A program made the position numbers and the translations under genes. This document shows, piece by piece, positions 1 to 7,033 of a DNA stretch of 64,000 bases (position 1 is its first letter; each line of letters begins with the position of its first letter). The DNA comes from Streptomyces pristinaespiralis (GTDB lineage Bacteria; Actinomycetota; Actinomycetes; Streptomycetales; Streptomycetaceae): assembly GCF_001278075.1 (NCBI RefSeq), contig NZ_CP011340.1, forward strand, positions 930,001-994,000, in the 5' to 3' direction. Under the pieces are notes generated by a model. The model ran no database searches, was not told the origin of the DNA, and saw only the letters and a list, made by a program, of their open reading frames with translations.

Positions 1-2
1 GT

Positions 3-233
3 GCGGGCACCCGTGAGCGGCTCGTCACCTCCGCGTTCGGCATCCGCGGCATCGGCTCGCTGTACTACCTCGCGTACGCCTTGGGGCAGGGCGCTTTCTC
101 CGCGCACGCCGAGGAGCTGTGGTCCGTCGTCGCCTTCACCGTCCTGGCGTCCGTCATGCTCCACGGGACCGCGGCCACGCCGGTGATCAGCCGTCTCGAC
201 CGGCTGCGCGGCAGGTCCGGCCCACCGCCGTGA
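3..233 (+). CDS. Cation:proton antiporter, C-terminal fragment
   Basis: Only the last 76 residues lie in the window; the gene begins upstream of base 1 and stops with TGA at 231-233. The fragment reads through GIRGIGSLYYLAYALG, which resembles the conserved late helix of CPA1/NhaP-type sodium or potassium:proton antiporters. A last hydrophobic helix (VVAFTVLASVMLHGTAATPV) and a short Arg-rich tail follow. The likely role is monovalent cation/proton exchange across the cytoplasmic membrane. It converges on the phosphatase gene at 261 with 27 bases between the stops. Ion specificity cannot be judged from the tail. Confidence 0.7.
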   Translation, partial: AGTRERLVTSAFGIRGIGSLYYLAYALGQGAFSAHAEELWSVVAFTVLASVMLHGTAATPVISRLDRLRGRSGPPP

Positions 234-260
234 CCTGACGGGTGCCGCGGCGGGGCCTCG

Positions 261-2333
261 TCAGGGCGCGATCCGTTCGGGCATACGGAACTCGCACCAC
301 ACGCACTTGCCGCTGCCGCGTGACTCGACGCCCCAGCTGTCGGAGAGCCGGTCCACGAGCATCAGGCCCCGCCCGGAGACGCCCGCCACGCCGGCGTCGC
401 GCCGGCGCGGCAGTGCGCTGGAGCGGTCCTCGACCTCGACCCGGAGCCGCCGTTCCGCGCCGGCCAGCACCCGTGCCGTGACGATCGCCCCACCGTCGGT
501 GTGCATCAGCGCGTTCGTGATCATCTCGTCGGCGGCCAGCTCTATCTCGTCCGCGCGATCGCCGGCGCCCCAGGCCCGGACGGCGGCCCTGACCATGTGA
601 CGGGCCGAGCGCAGCGCTTCCGGGTCGCCCTGGGCGACGTGCTGCTGGAGCCGGCCGCCCGCCTGGGCGGTGAAAGCGCCCTTGCGGCGCAGCAGCAGGA
701 GCGCGACGTCGTCGTCGCCCCCGCGTTCGTCCACCACCTCGCAGAGCCGGTCGGCCAGCAGCTGGAGGTCGCGCGGGCCGCCGTGCACCAGCTCGGCGAG
801 CAGCTGCATCCCGTCGTCGAGGTCCGCGCCCGGCTGTTCGACCAGGCCGTCGGTGTACATCACCAGCGTCTGGCCGGGATCGAGTTCGACGGTACTGACC
901 GGGTACTCGAGCCGTCCGAACTCCGCGGAGAGCCCCAGCGGCAGTCCGCCCTGCAGCGCCAGCCTCCGGCAGCTGCCGTTGAGTTCCCTGATCAGCGGGT
1001 CGACGTGCCCGGCCCTGACCACCTGCACCACCCCGGTGGACAGGTCCACCTCGGCGTAGGTGCAGGTGGCGAAGCGGTCGGTGTCCAGTTCGTGCAGGAA
1101 GACGGACGCCCGGGCCATCACGGTGGCCGGTGTGTGGCCTTCGGCCGCGTAGGCGCGCAGGACGATGCGGAGCTGTCCCATCACGGCGGCCGCGTGTGTG
1201 TCGTGGCCCTGCACGTCCCCGATGACCGCGCCGACGCGGCCGCCGGGCAGCGCGATGATGTCGTACCAGTCGCCGCCGATGTCCTGCCCGAACCGCGCGG
1301 AACGGTAGCGCACCGCGATCTGCGCGCCCGGCACCTCCGGGATCCGGCGCGGCAGCATGGCCTGCTGGAGCCCTTCGGCGAGGTCGTGCTCCTGCTCGTA
1401 GAGCATGGCCCGCTGAAGGCTCTGCGCGATGCTGCTGCCGAGCGCCACGAGGAGATTGCGCTCCTCGGCGCTGAAGCTGGTCTTGTCGCTGTAGAGGAGC
1501 CCGAGCGCTCCGATGGGGCGGGCCTGGGCGATCAGGGGCAGGTAGGCCGCGGCGGAGATGTCGAGTCCCCGGATGTGCGGCCACAGGATCGGGTACGACC
1601 GGGCGAAGTCGGCCTTGGACTCGATGAAGCGCGGAGTGAGGGTGCGCACCACTTCGCTCATCGGATACTGCTCGTCGACCCGTGTGTAGCGGGTGCCGGG
1701 CACGAAGGAGCCTTCCGGTCCCTCGGCCACGAGATGGATCCGGCCCGACTCGAGAAGTCCCATGACGAGGCTGGTGGCGCCGAGGTGCTCGAGACCGTGG
1801 GTGTTCTTGAGCAGTTCGATGATGTCCTGCACGGTCCTGGCGTGCGCGAGGGCGGCCGTCGTGCTCTCGACGACACTGGTCTGCCTGCGGCGCTCGAGGT
1901 CGACCTCGACATGGGCGGTGGAGTCGGCGAGCTCCTGCGTGGCGTCCCGGACGATGCCGATGATGCGCACGGGGCGGCCTGTCTCGTCCCGCCGCACACA
2001 CCCCTGGGTGTGGGTCCACCGCAGGGTGCCGTCACGGCGCCGGATGCGGAAGTAGGCGCCGTAGTTGTCGTTCCCGCTCTTGAGTGCCTGGGCCACCATC
2101 GTGTCCAGCCGCACGGCCTCGTCGGCCGGTACCCGTATGCCCAGGCTCTCCGGACGGCCGTCGTACTCCTCCTGGCTGAGGTCGAACACCTCGAGGCCGG
2201 GCCCGTCCATGTGCATGAGCCCGCTTGTGAGGTCCCAGTCGAAGGTGCCCATGCGGTTGAGGTGGAGGCTCACGTCCGCGTGCGCCGGCCAGTCGTCGGG
2301 GAGCGACAGGGCACCCGCTGCCCGATCAACCAT
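261..2333 (-). CDS. PAS-GAF-PP2C(SpoIIE)-HATPase serine phosphatase
   Basis: This 690-residue protein looks like a complete four-domain partner-switching regulator. A PAS domain spans about 25-135 and a GAF domain about 155-310. The SpoIIE-type PP2C phosphatase follows, with metal-binding motifs GDWYD (354-358) and GDVQGHD (372-378) and a late GGDDDVALL. The C-terminus (about 570-690) is an RsbW-like ATPase with an N-box (ADEMITNALMHTDG) and a G2-like GRGLMLVD. The family dephosphorylates anti-sigma-factor antagonists, and the kinase-like domain can act on the same partner. PAS and GAF ligands are unknown. The ATG at 2333 has only a weak ribosome site. It is soluble, with no membrane helix. 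Confidence 0.92.
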   Translation of the reverse strand: MVDRAAGALSLPDDWPAHADVSLHLNRMGTFDWDLTSGLMHMDGPGLEVFDLSQEEYDGRPESLGIRVPADEAVRLDTMVAQALKSGNDNYGAYFRIRRRDGTLRWTHTQGCVRRDETGRPVRIIGIVRDATQELADSTAHVEVDLERRRQTSVVESTTAALAHARTVQDIIELLKNTHGLEHLGATSLVMGLLESGRIHLVAEGPEGSFVPGTRYTRVDEQYPMSEVVRTLTPRFIESKADFARSYPILWPHIRGLDISAAAYLPLIAQARPIGALGLLYSDKTSFSAEERNLLVALGSSIAQSLQRAMLYEQEHDLAEGLQQAMLPRRIPEVPGAQIAVRYRSARFGQDIGGDWYDIIALPGGRVGAVIGDVQGHDTHAAAVMGQLRIVLRAYAAEGHTPATVMARASVFLHELDTDRFATCTYAEVDLSTGVVQVVRAGHVDPLIRELNGSCRRLALQGGLPLGLSAEFGRLEYPVSTVELDPGQTLVMYTDGLVEQPGADLDDGMQLLAELVHGGPRDLQLLADRLCEVVDERGGDDDVALLLLRRKGAFTAQAGGRLQQHVAQGDPEALRSARHMVRAAVRAWGAGDRADEIELAADEMITNALMHTDGGAIVTARVLAGAERRLRVEVEDRSSALPRRRDAGVAGVSGRGLMLVDRLSDSWGVESRGSGKCVWCEFRMPERIAP

Positions 2334-2385
2334 GCGCCCACTCTGTCACGATTTGTCGACTTCCACGAGCTGTCGGACGGCCCGC

Positions 2386-3549
2386 TCAGCGCGGCAGAAC
2401 GTCCGCCTCCGGAAGCAATTCCTGGTCCGGACCGGCGGGAGCGACCTGTTCCGGGACGACGGGGTCCCACCCCGCCCCGGCCCCGGACCCCGCGGAGAGA
2501 CCGGGGTCGGCCGGCTCGGGCTCCACGGGGTCGGGCGCCTCCTGCCCCAGGTCCGCGGGCAGGTCCGGCTGCGGGGCGGCCGGCACCTCGGGCTCGACCG
2601 GCACACCCGGCTCCACCGGCGGCTGCGGAACCGCGGGCCCGACGGGCGCCGGCTCCGCGGGCGGCTGCGGCCGCGGCGGGGCGGCCGAGGGCTCGGGGGT
2701 GGCACGCTCCGCGCCTGCCGAGTCCGCCGCTCCGCCCGGGTCGGTGCGGGCCAGGTCGGCGAAGACCTCGTCGGGGTCGACGGGCGGAAGCACGGCGGGC
2801 CGGGCGTCGTCCTCGCCCTCTGTGCCGCTGGGACGCTCGATCCAGCCGTTGTCGACGACGCTGACGAGCAGGAGGTTGTTGACGGCCTGCGTCGCGGGCT
2901 TGATCACGATCACCCGGTCCGCCCGGTACCCGGACCAGGGCTCGCCCTTGTTGGCCGGCGCGGTCCTGATCGCCACCGGCTGCTCCAGCGGCGCTCCCGA
3001 GGCGCAGCGCACCCGCGGGGCCCCGTACTCGTCGACCAGTACGGCGGTACCGGCCTGGAGCACCGACTGCCGGGCGACGGCGGACCCGTCGTGGAAGCCG
3101 TGGCCGGTGACCCGGACGTCGGCGCGGAGCACGACCGGGGTGAGGCCGCGCAGGAACGCGGCGACGCCCGAATGCTCGACCCCCGCCGCCTCGGCGAAGG
3201 CCTTCGCCTTGCGCTTGTCCGCCGCCAGCAGACCGGCCTGGCGTCCGATGTCGCAGCTGGCCGACTCCTGGGCGCCCGCGTAGAGACCCGGTGTGGCACC
3301 GGACAGCGTACGGAGGGTCACGCCGCCACCGGACGGGCTCTTGGGCGCGGTGGCGACGGTCGGCAGTGCCGGCGGCTCCCCGGCGGTGACGGTCGACGCG
3401 GTGAAGGGCTCGGGCCCGGGCGCCGACCGCGACTGGAGGAGGATCTCCTCCGGCTCCGCCGCCTTGCTGTCGCCGCCGCAGCCGGCGGCCAGCGGCCCCA
3501 GGCACAGCACGGCGACCGTCGCGTACAGACCACGCATCCGTGAGCGCAC
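2386..3549 (-). CDS. Secreted lipoprotein with Pro/Glu-rich tail (DUF6777-like)
   Basis: The GTG at 3549 is chosen because GGGAG lies 6 bases upstream (3556-3560); an open frame runs back to 3606 without such a site. The 387-residue product starts with a lipoprotein signal ending in LAAGC, so it should be diacylated and anchored outside the membrane. A globular part of about 230 residues contains CDIGRQAGLLAADKRKAKAFA and a region ending WIERPSG. The last 140 residues are low-complexity Pro/Glu/Ala, likely a wall-spanning stalk. From memory it resembles Streptomyces DUF6777 lipoproteins; no function is known. It lies 52 bases upstream of the phosphatase gene on the same strand, so cotranscription is possible. 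Confidence 0.75.
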   Translation of the reverse strand: MRSRMRGLYATVAVLCLGPLAAGCGGDSKAAEPEEILLQSRSAPGPEPFTASTVTAGEPPALPTVATAPKSPSGGGVTLRTLSGATPGLYAGAQESASCDIGRQAGLLAADKRKAKAFAEAAGVEHSGVAAFLRGLTPVVLRADVRVTGHGFHDGSAVARQSVLQAGTAVLVDEYGAPRVRCASGAPLEQPVAIRTAPANKGEPWSGYRADRVIVIKPATQAVNNLLLVSVVDNGWIERPSGTEGEDDARPAVLPPVDPDEVFADLARTDPGGAADSAGAERATPEPSAAPPRPQPPAEPAPVGPAVPQPPVEPGVPVEPEVPAAPQPDLPADLGQEAPDPVEPEPADPGLSAGSGAGAGWDPVVPEQVAPAGPDQELLPEADVLPR

Positions 3550-3618
3550 CAAGATCTCCCGCCTCCCGCAACTCGAGATGTCCCTCAATTTCTGACGGAT
3601 CATCACCGAAGCCGCGAC

Positions 3619-3675
3619 TTGAACGCGTTCAGTTCAGCACATAAGGTCGGCACCGGAAGGTTTGAACACGTTCAA
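3619..3675 (+). promoter_or_regulatory. Promoter with two TGAAC-N2-GTTCA operators
   Basis: A sigma70-like promoter reads TTGAAC (3619-3624), 17 bases, TAAGGT (3642-3647). The -35 box is embedded in the perfect palindrome TGAACGCGTTCA (3620-3631). A second site, TTGAACACGTTCAA (3662-3675), lies just past the expected start point. The centres are 43 bp apart, about four helical turns, so both face the same side of the DNA. Such a layout fits repression of the yndJ operon by a dimeric regulator, TetR-type being a guess. No gene for it is adjacent. Confidence 0.7.
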
Positions 3676-3692
3676 CCGGTGGGGGGTGCGGC

Positions 3693-4520
3693 ATGTTCGT
3701 ACTGGTCAACCTGATCGTCGTGCTCGGGATGCTGGTGGTCGTACCCGCCGGGCTGCGTCTGGTGGACCCCGTACGGCTCGCGCCCGTTCGGCGGATGTGG
3801 CCGATGTTCGCCGCGCCGGGCGCCGTCGCGCTGTGGCTGCCGCGCGGGGCCGTCGCCACCGCTCTCGCCGTCGTCTACGCGATCGGCACCCTGGTGCTCG
3901 CCGCCCAGGCGCCGCGGCGGCTGATCCGCACCCGCTCCCTGGCGCCCGCCGAGATCGCGGTGCTCACGGCGCTGGCCGCACCTTCGGTCGCGGGCCTCGC
4001 GCTGGTCGCGGAGCGCGCCGGCCACGAACTGTTCGGCTTCACCCTGCCGATCCTGGCGCTGACGGTGCCGCACTTCCACTTCGCCGGGTTCACCGCCGCG
4101 CTGGTGGCGGGCCTGGTGTGCGGCGCGGCCGCCGGAGGGCTCGCCCGTTTCGCCGCCCTCAGCGTGCCGCTGGGCACGCTGACCGTCCTCGCGGGGTACT
4201 TCGTCGACGACTGGGCCGAGCTCGCGGGCGCGCTGGTGCTGACCGCGGGCATGTGGGCGGTGGCGCTGCTGACCTGGCGTGACGTCCGGGGCGCGGAACA
4301 CGACCCGTACACCCGGGCCCTGCTGGCCGTCTCGGCGGCCGTGCTGGTGGCGACGATGCTGCTGGCGCTGAGCTGGGCGGTCGGCCAGGCCGCGGACATC
4401 CCGCACCCCGGCCTGACCTGGATGGCCGCCACCCACGGGCTCGGCAACGCCCTCGGCTTCGCGCTCTGCTCGGTACTGGCCTGGCGGAGGATCAAGGACA
4501 TGAAGGAGAGTGCCGTATGA
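3693..4520 (+). CDS. YndJ-family membrane protein
   Basis: The 275-residue product is almost entirely hydrophobic, with about eight predicted membrane helices. It carries the signature HFHFAGF near residue 130, which I associate with YndJ-family proteins; their biochemical role is unknown. It is the first gene of a three-gene operon, and its stop overlaps the next start (ATGA at 4517-4520). The ATG at 3693 follows a G-rich stretch (GGTGGGGGG) and the second operator, so its transcript should have a short leader of about 40 bases. Confidence 0.8.
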   Translation: MFVLVNLIVVLGMLVVVPAGLRLVDPVRLAPVRRMWPMFAAPGAVALWLPRGAVATALAVVYAIGTLVLAAQAPRRLIRTRSLAPAEIAVLTALAAPSVAGLALVAERAGHELFGFTLPILALTVPHFHFAGFTAALVAGLVCGAAAGGLARFAALSVPLGTLTVLAGYFVDDWAELAGALVLTAGMWAVALLTWRDVRGAEHDPYTRALLAVSAAVLVATMLLALSWAVGQAADIPHPGLTWMAATHGLGNALGFALCSVLAWRRIKDMKESAV

Positions 4521-5044
4521 ACGGCGCGGACAGGACCACCGGACGCCTCACCTACCGGAACGTCGGTGCCACCCGGCACGGGCCGCTCCCGGCCGGCTAC
4601 CACCACCTGCACCACACCACGCGGATCGGCCACGGCCGGGACGTCTTCGAGGCGGCGGGCGCCGCCGTGACGACCTGGCGGATGCACCGAACGTCGGGCG
4701 CCGGGCTGCGGGCCTCGGCCGCACGTGCCGAACCAGGGGCCAGGGTCGAGGTGTCCGTCGGCATCGGCCCGCTCCGGATCAGCGCGCCGTGCGAGGTGGT
4801 CTGGACGGTGTACGAGAAGGACCGCACCGGCTTCGGCTACGGCACGCTGGCCGGCCACCCGGAGACCGGTGAGGAGTCGTTCGTCGTGGACCTCCACGAC
4901 GACGGGTCCGTCTGGTTCACCGTCCTGGCGTTCAGCAGGCCCGCCGCCTGGTACAGCCGCCTCGGCGGTCGGGTCGTGCCCGTGCTTCAGCGCTGGTACG
5001 CCCGGCGGCTCGGGCACACACTGCGGCGGATCGCGGCGGCCTGA
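4517..5044 (+). CDS. DUF1990 domain protein
   Basis: A 175-residue soluble protein with the DUF1990 pattern: LTYRNVGAT near the N-terminus, GYHHLHHTTRIGHG, then a beta-rich middle and GHPETGEESFVVD. Such domains occur in bacteria and plants and are thought to adopt an SRPBCC-like or ligand-binding fold, but no reaction has been assigned. It is translationally coupled to yndJ by a 4-base overlap, with the LMF gene starting a few bases after its stop. The Tyr/Trp-rich C-terminal part (AWYSRLGGRVVPVLQRWY) looks membrane-facing. Conserved pairing with YndJ and LMF suggests an envelope or lipid role. Confidence 0.85.
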   Translation: MNGADRTTGRLTYRNVGATRHGPLPAGYHHLHHTTRIGHGRDVFEAAGAAVTTWRMHRTSGAGLRASAARAEPGARVEVSVGIGPLRISAPCEVVWTVYEKDRTGFGYGTLAGHPETGEESFVVDLHDDGSVWFTVLAFSRPAAWYSRLGGRVVPVLQRWYARRLGHTLRRIAAA

Positions 5045-5055
5045 TACTGGAGGTG

Positions 5056-6462
5056 ATGGAATGGTTCGGCGACGACGCTTACTGGCTGAGCCGGCTGGTC
5101 TTCCAGCGGGCTCTCGCCGCCGTGTATCTCGTCGCCTTCCTCACCGCCGCGCTGCAGTTCCGGGCGCTGATCGGCGAGCGGGGCATGCTTCCCGTGCCGG
5201 ACTTCCTGCGCCGGGTGCCCGCCAAGGACTCGCCGAGCATCTTCCGACTGCACTATTCCGACCGCTTCTTCGCCCTGGTCGCCTGGACCGGCTGTCTGCT
5301 CTCCGCGGCCCTGGTCGCCGGGGCCGCCGACCGGTTGCCGCTCGTGGTCGCGATGGCCTGGTGGGCGGTGCTGTGGCTGCTGTACCTCTCCATCGTCAAC
5401 GTGGGCCAGACCTGGTACGGATTCGGCTGGGAGACGCTGCTGCTGGAGGCCGGCTTCCTTGCGGTCTTCCTCGGCAACGAACACATCCAGCCGCCGGTCC
5501 TGGTGCTGTGGCTGCTGCGCTGGCTGCTGTTCCGGGTGGAGTTCGGGGCGGGGCTCATCAAGATCCGCGGGGACCTGTGCTGGCGCAATCTGACCTGTCT
5601 GTACTTCCATCACGAGACGCAGCCGATGCCCGGCCCGCTCAGCTGGTACTTCCACCATCTGCCCAAAGCCGCTCACCGGGTGGAGGCGGCGGCCAACCAC
5701 GTGGTCCAACTCGGGGTCCCGTTCCTGCTCTTCGCCCCTCAGCCGGTGGCGAGCGTGGCCGCCGGGCTGGTCGTGGCGACGCAGTTGTGGCTGGTCCTGT
5801 CCGGCAACTTCTCCTGGCTGAACTGGCTCACGATCGTCCTCGCCCTGTCCGCGGTGGACGGCTCGCTCGTCGCGGGAGGGCACGCACTTCCCGGTGCACC
5901 GCTCTGGTTCGAGATCGTGGTGCTCGCCGTGACGGCACTCCTGCTCGTCCTCAGCTACCGTCCGGCACGCAACCTGCTGTCGAAACGGCAGGCGATGAAC
6001 CGATCGTACGACTCACTGCACCTGGTCAACTCCTACGGGGCGTTCGGCACGGTGGGCCGGGTCCGGCTGGAACTGGTCGTCGAGGGCACGGATGAGAGGA
6101 CCCTCAAGGAGGGCACCGTCTGGCGGGAGTACGAGTTCAAGGGCAAACCGGGCGATGTGCGCCGGCTGCCGCGCCAGTTCGCTCCCTACCATCTGCGGCT
6201 GGACTGGCTGATGTGGTTCGCCGCGCTGTCCCCCGCCTACGCGCGGTCGTGGTTCCTGCCCTTCGTGGAGCGCCTGCTCGAAGGGGACCGGGACACGCTG
6301 CGGCTGCTGCACCGCAACCCTTTCCCCGACAGGCCGCCCGCCCATGTGCGGGCGCGGCTCTACCGCTACCGGTTCACCACCGGGCGGGAGCGCCGTGACA
6401 CGGGCGCGTGGTGGCACCGCACGTTCGTCCGCGAATTCCTGGCGCCGACGCGGCTTTCGTGA
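5056..6462 (+). CDS. Lipase maturation factor family membrane protein
   Basis: The 468-residue product matches the LMF1/LMF2-like family: an N-terminal amphipathic segment (MEWFGDDAYWLSRLVFQRALA), about eight membrane helices, and the diagnostic YFHHETQPMPGPLSW near residue 187. A soluble C-terminal domain has EYEFKGKPGDVRRLPRQFAPYH. In animals LMF1 helps fold lipases in the ER; the bacterial role is not established. Starts are crowded: GGAGG (5049-5053) lies only 2 bases before the ATG at 5056 and overlaps a GTG at 5053, so the exact start is uncertain. It ends the yndJ operon. Confidence 0.85.
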   Translation: MEWFGDDAYWLSRLVFQRALAAVYLVAFLTAALQFRALIGERGMLPVPDFLRRVPAKDSPSIFRLHYSDRFFALVAWTGCLLSAALVAGAADRLPLVVAMAWWAVLWLLYLSIVNVGQTWYGFGWETLLLEAGFLAVFLGNEHIQPPVLVLWLLRWLLFRVEFGAGLIKIRGDLCWRNLTCLYFHHETQPMPGPLSWYFHHLPKAAHRVEAAANHVVQLGVPFLLFAPQPVASVAAGLVVATQLWLVLSGNFSWLNWLTIVLALSAVDGSLVAGGHALPGAPLWFEIVVLAVTALLLVLSYRPARNLLSKRQAMNRSYDSLHLVNSYGAFGTVGRVRLELVVEGTDERTLKEGTVWREYEFKGKPGDVRRLPRQFAPYHLRLDWLMWFAALSPAYARSWFLPFVERLLEGDRDTLRLLHRNPFPDRPPAHVRARLYRYRFTTGRERRDTGAWWHRTFVREFLAPTRLS

Positions 6463-6484
6463 AGGACGGCAGCGGCGGTTCGTC

Positions 6485-6526
6485 ATCCGTGTGCCCCCGG
6501 CCCGGGCGGGCAGGGGGCACACGGAT
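6485..6526. terminator. Strong bidirectional hairpin terminator
   Basis: A perfect 14-bp stem, ATCCGTGTGCCCCC (6485-6498) pairing with 6513-6526 across a 14-base loop. It lies between the convergent stops of the LMF gene (6462) and the small-protein gene (6543). No T-run follows on either side, as is common for Streptomyces terminators. Confidence 0.75.
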
Positions 6527-6542
6527 CGAAGCGCGGGTCAGG

Positions 6543-6713
6543 TCAGTCGATACCCGGCAGGATGTGCGGTTCGGCGAGGTCGTCCTCGTATCCGGCGAGC
6601 CGGATCGGGGCGGAGCGCGCCCAGACCTCCAGATTGCGGATCTCTTCGGCCTTGGCGGCCCGTTCGACGCCGCGCTCCGGCGGTCGTTGGTCTTGCTTCA
6701 CATCTTGTGTCAC
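6543..6713 (-). CDS. 56-residue conserved-looking small protein
   Basis: This short gene starts at GTG 6713, placed 6 bases after a strong AGAGGAG ribosome site, and ends with TGA at 6543-6545. The product is charged and amphipathic: a Lys/Glu/Arg-rich N-terminal helix (ERGVERAAKAEEIRNLEVWA) followed by SAPIRLAGYEDDLAEPHILP and a terminal GID. It has no signal peptide, no Cys and no membrane segment. I do not recognise a characterised family. The leader-like helix plus an ordered C-terminal core could suit a peptide precursor or a small regulator, but no modifying enzyme is nearby. A 14-bp hairpin just downstream would terminate it. Confidence 0.7.
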   Translation of the reverse strand: MTQDVKQDQRPPERGVERAAKAEEIRNLEVWARSAPIRLAGYEDDLAEPHILPGID

Positions 6714-6947
6714 CGCGCACTCCTCTGTGTCGCGTAACTGGGACAGGGCAGTTCGGTCGCGGTGGCGCCGTCACTCGGGCGGGACCGCAGCCTGGTTGCA
6801 GACCTGTCCCAGGACGGCCGAAGGGGTTTCGTGGATCCCTTGATGGCTGTCCATTGACCCCAGGTTAACCAAATGAGCACCACCGCGCTCGATGGGGCCT
6901 CTAATTCCGCTTGATTCAGGCCAATACCGTGTCCGAACCGCAACAAA
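6714..6947. other. Intergenic stretch upstream of the 56-residue gene
   Basis: With the adjoining terminator this makes a 320-base gap between two minus-strand genes. It must hold the promoter for the small gene, but I see no convincing -35/-10 pair. A minus-strand ATG at 6855 opens a 27-codon frame (MDSHQGIHETPSAVLGQVCN...) ending at 6771, with only GGGG three bases upstream; it is recorded as a doubtful leader peptide. Confidence 0.4.
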
Positions 6948-6980
6948 AGGCCGGTGCACCCGTGTCGGGTGCACCGGCCT
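6948..6980 (-). terminator. Rho-independent terminator of the SDR gene
   Basis: A perfect 14-bp stem, AGGCCGGTGCACCC (6948-6961) pairing with 6967-6980, has a 5-base loop (GTGTC). Read on the minus strand it is followed by TTTTGTTG, a genuine U-run. It lies about 54 bases downstream of the SDR stop at 7034 and is the most canonical terminator in the window. Confidence 0.85.
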
Positions 6981-7033
6981 CGAGCGCGGCGCGAGCTGCG
7001 CGTGGAACGGTGGTGCGATGTGCGCCTGAGCGC

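Noticed and set aside
501..2864. 787-codon open frame on the plus strand
   Set aside because: It is antisense to the phosphatase gene, lacks domains and reflects high-GC frame openness.
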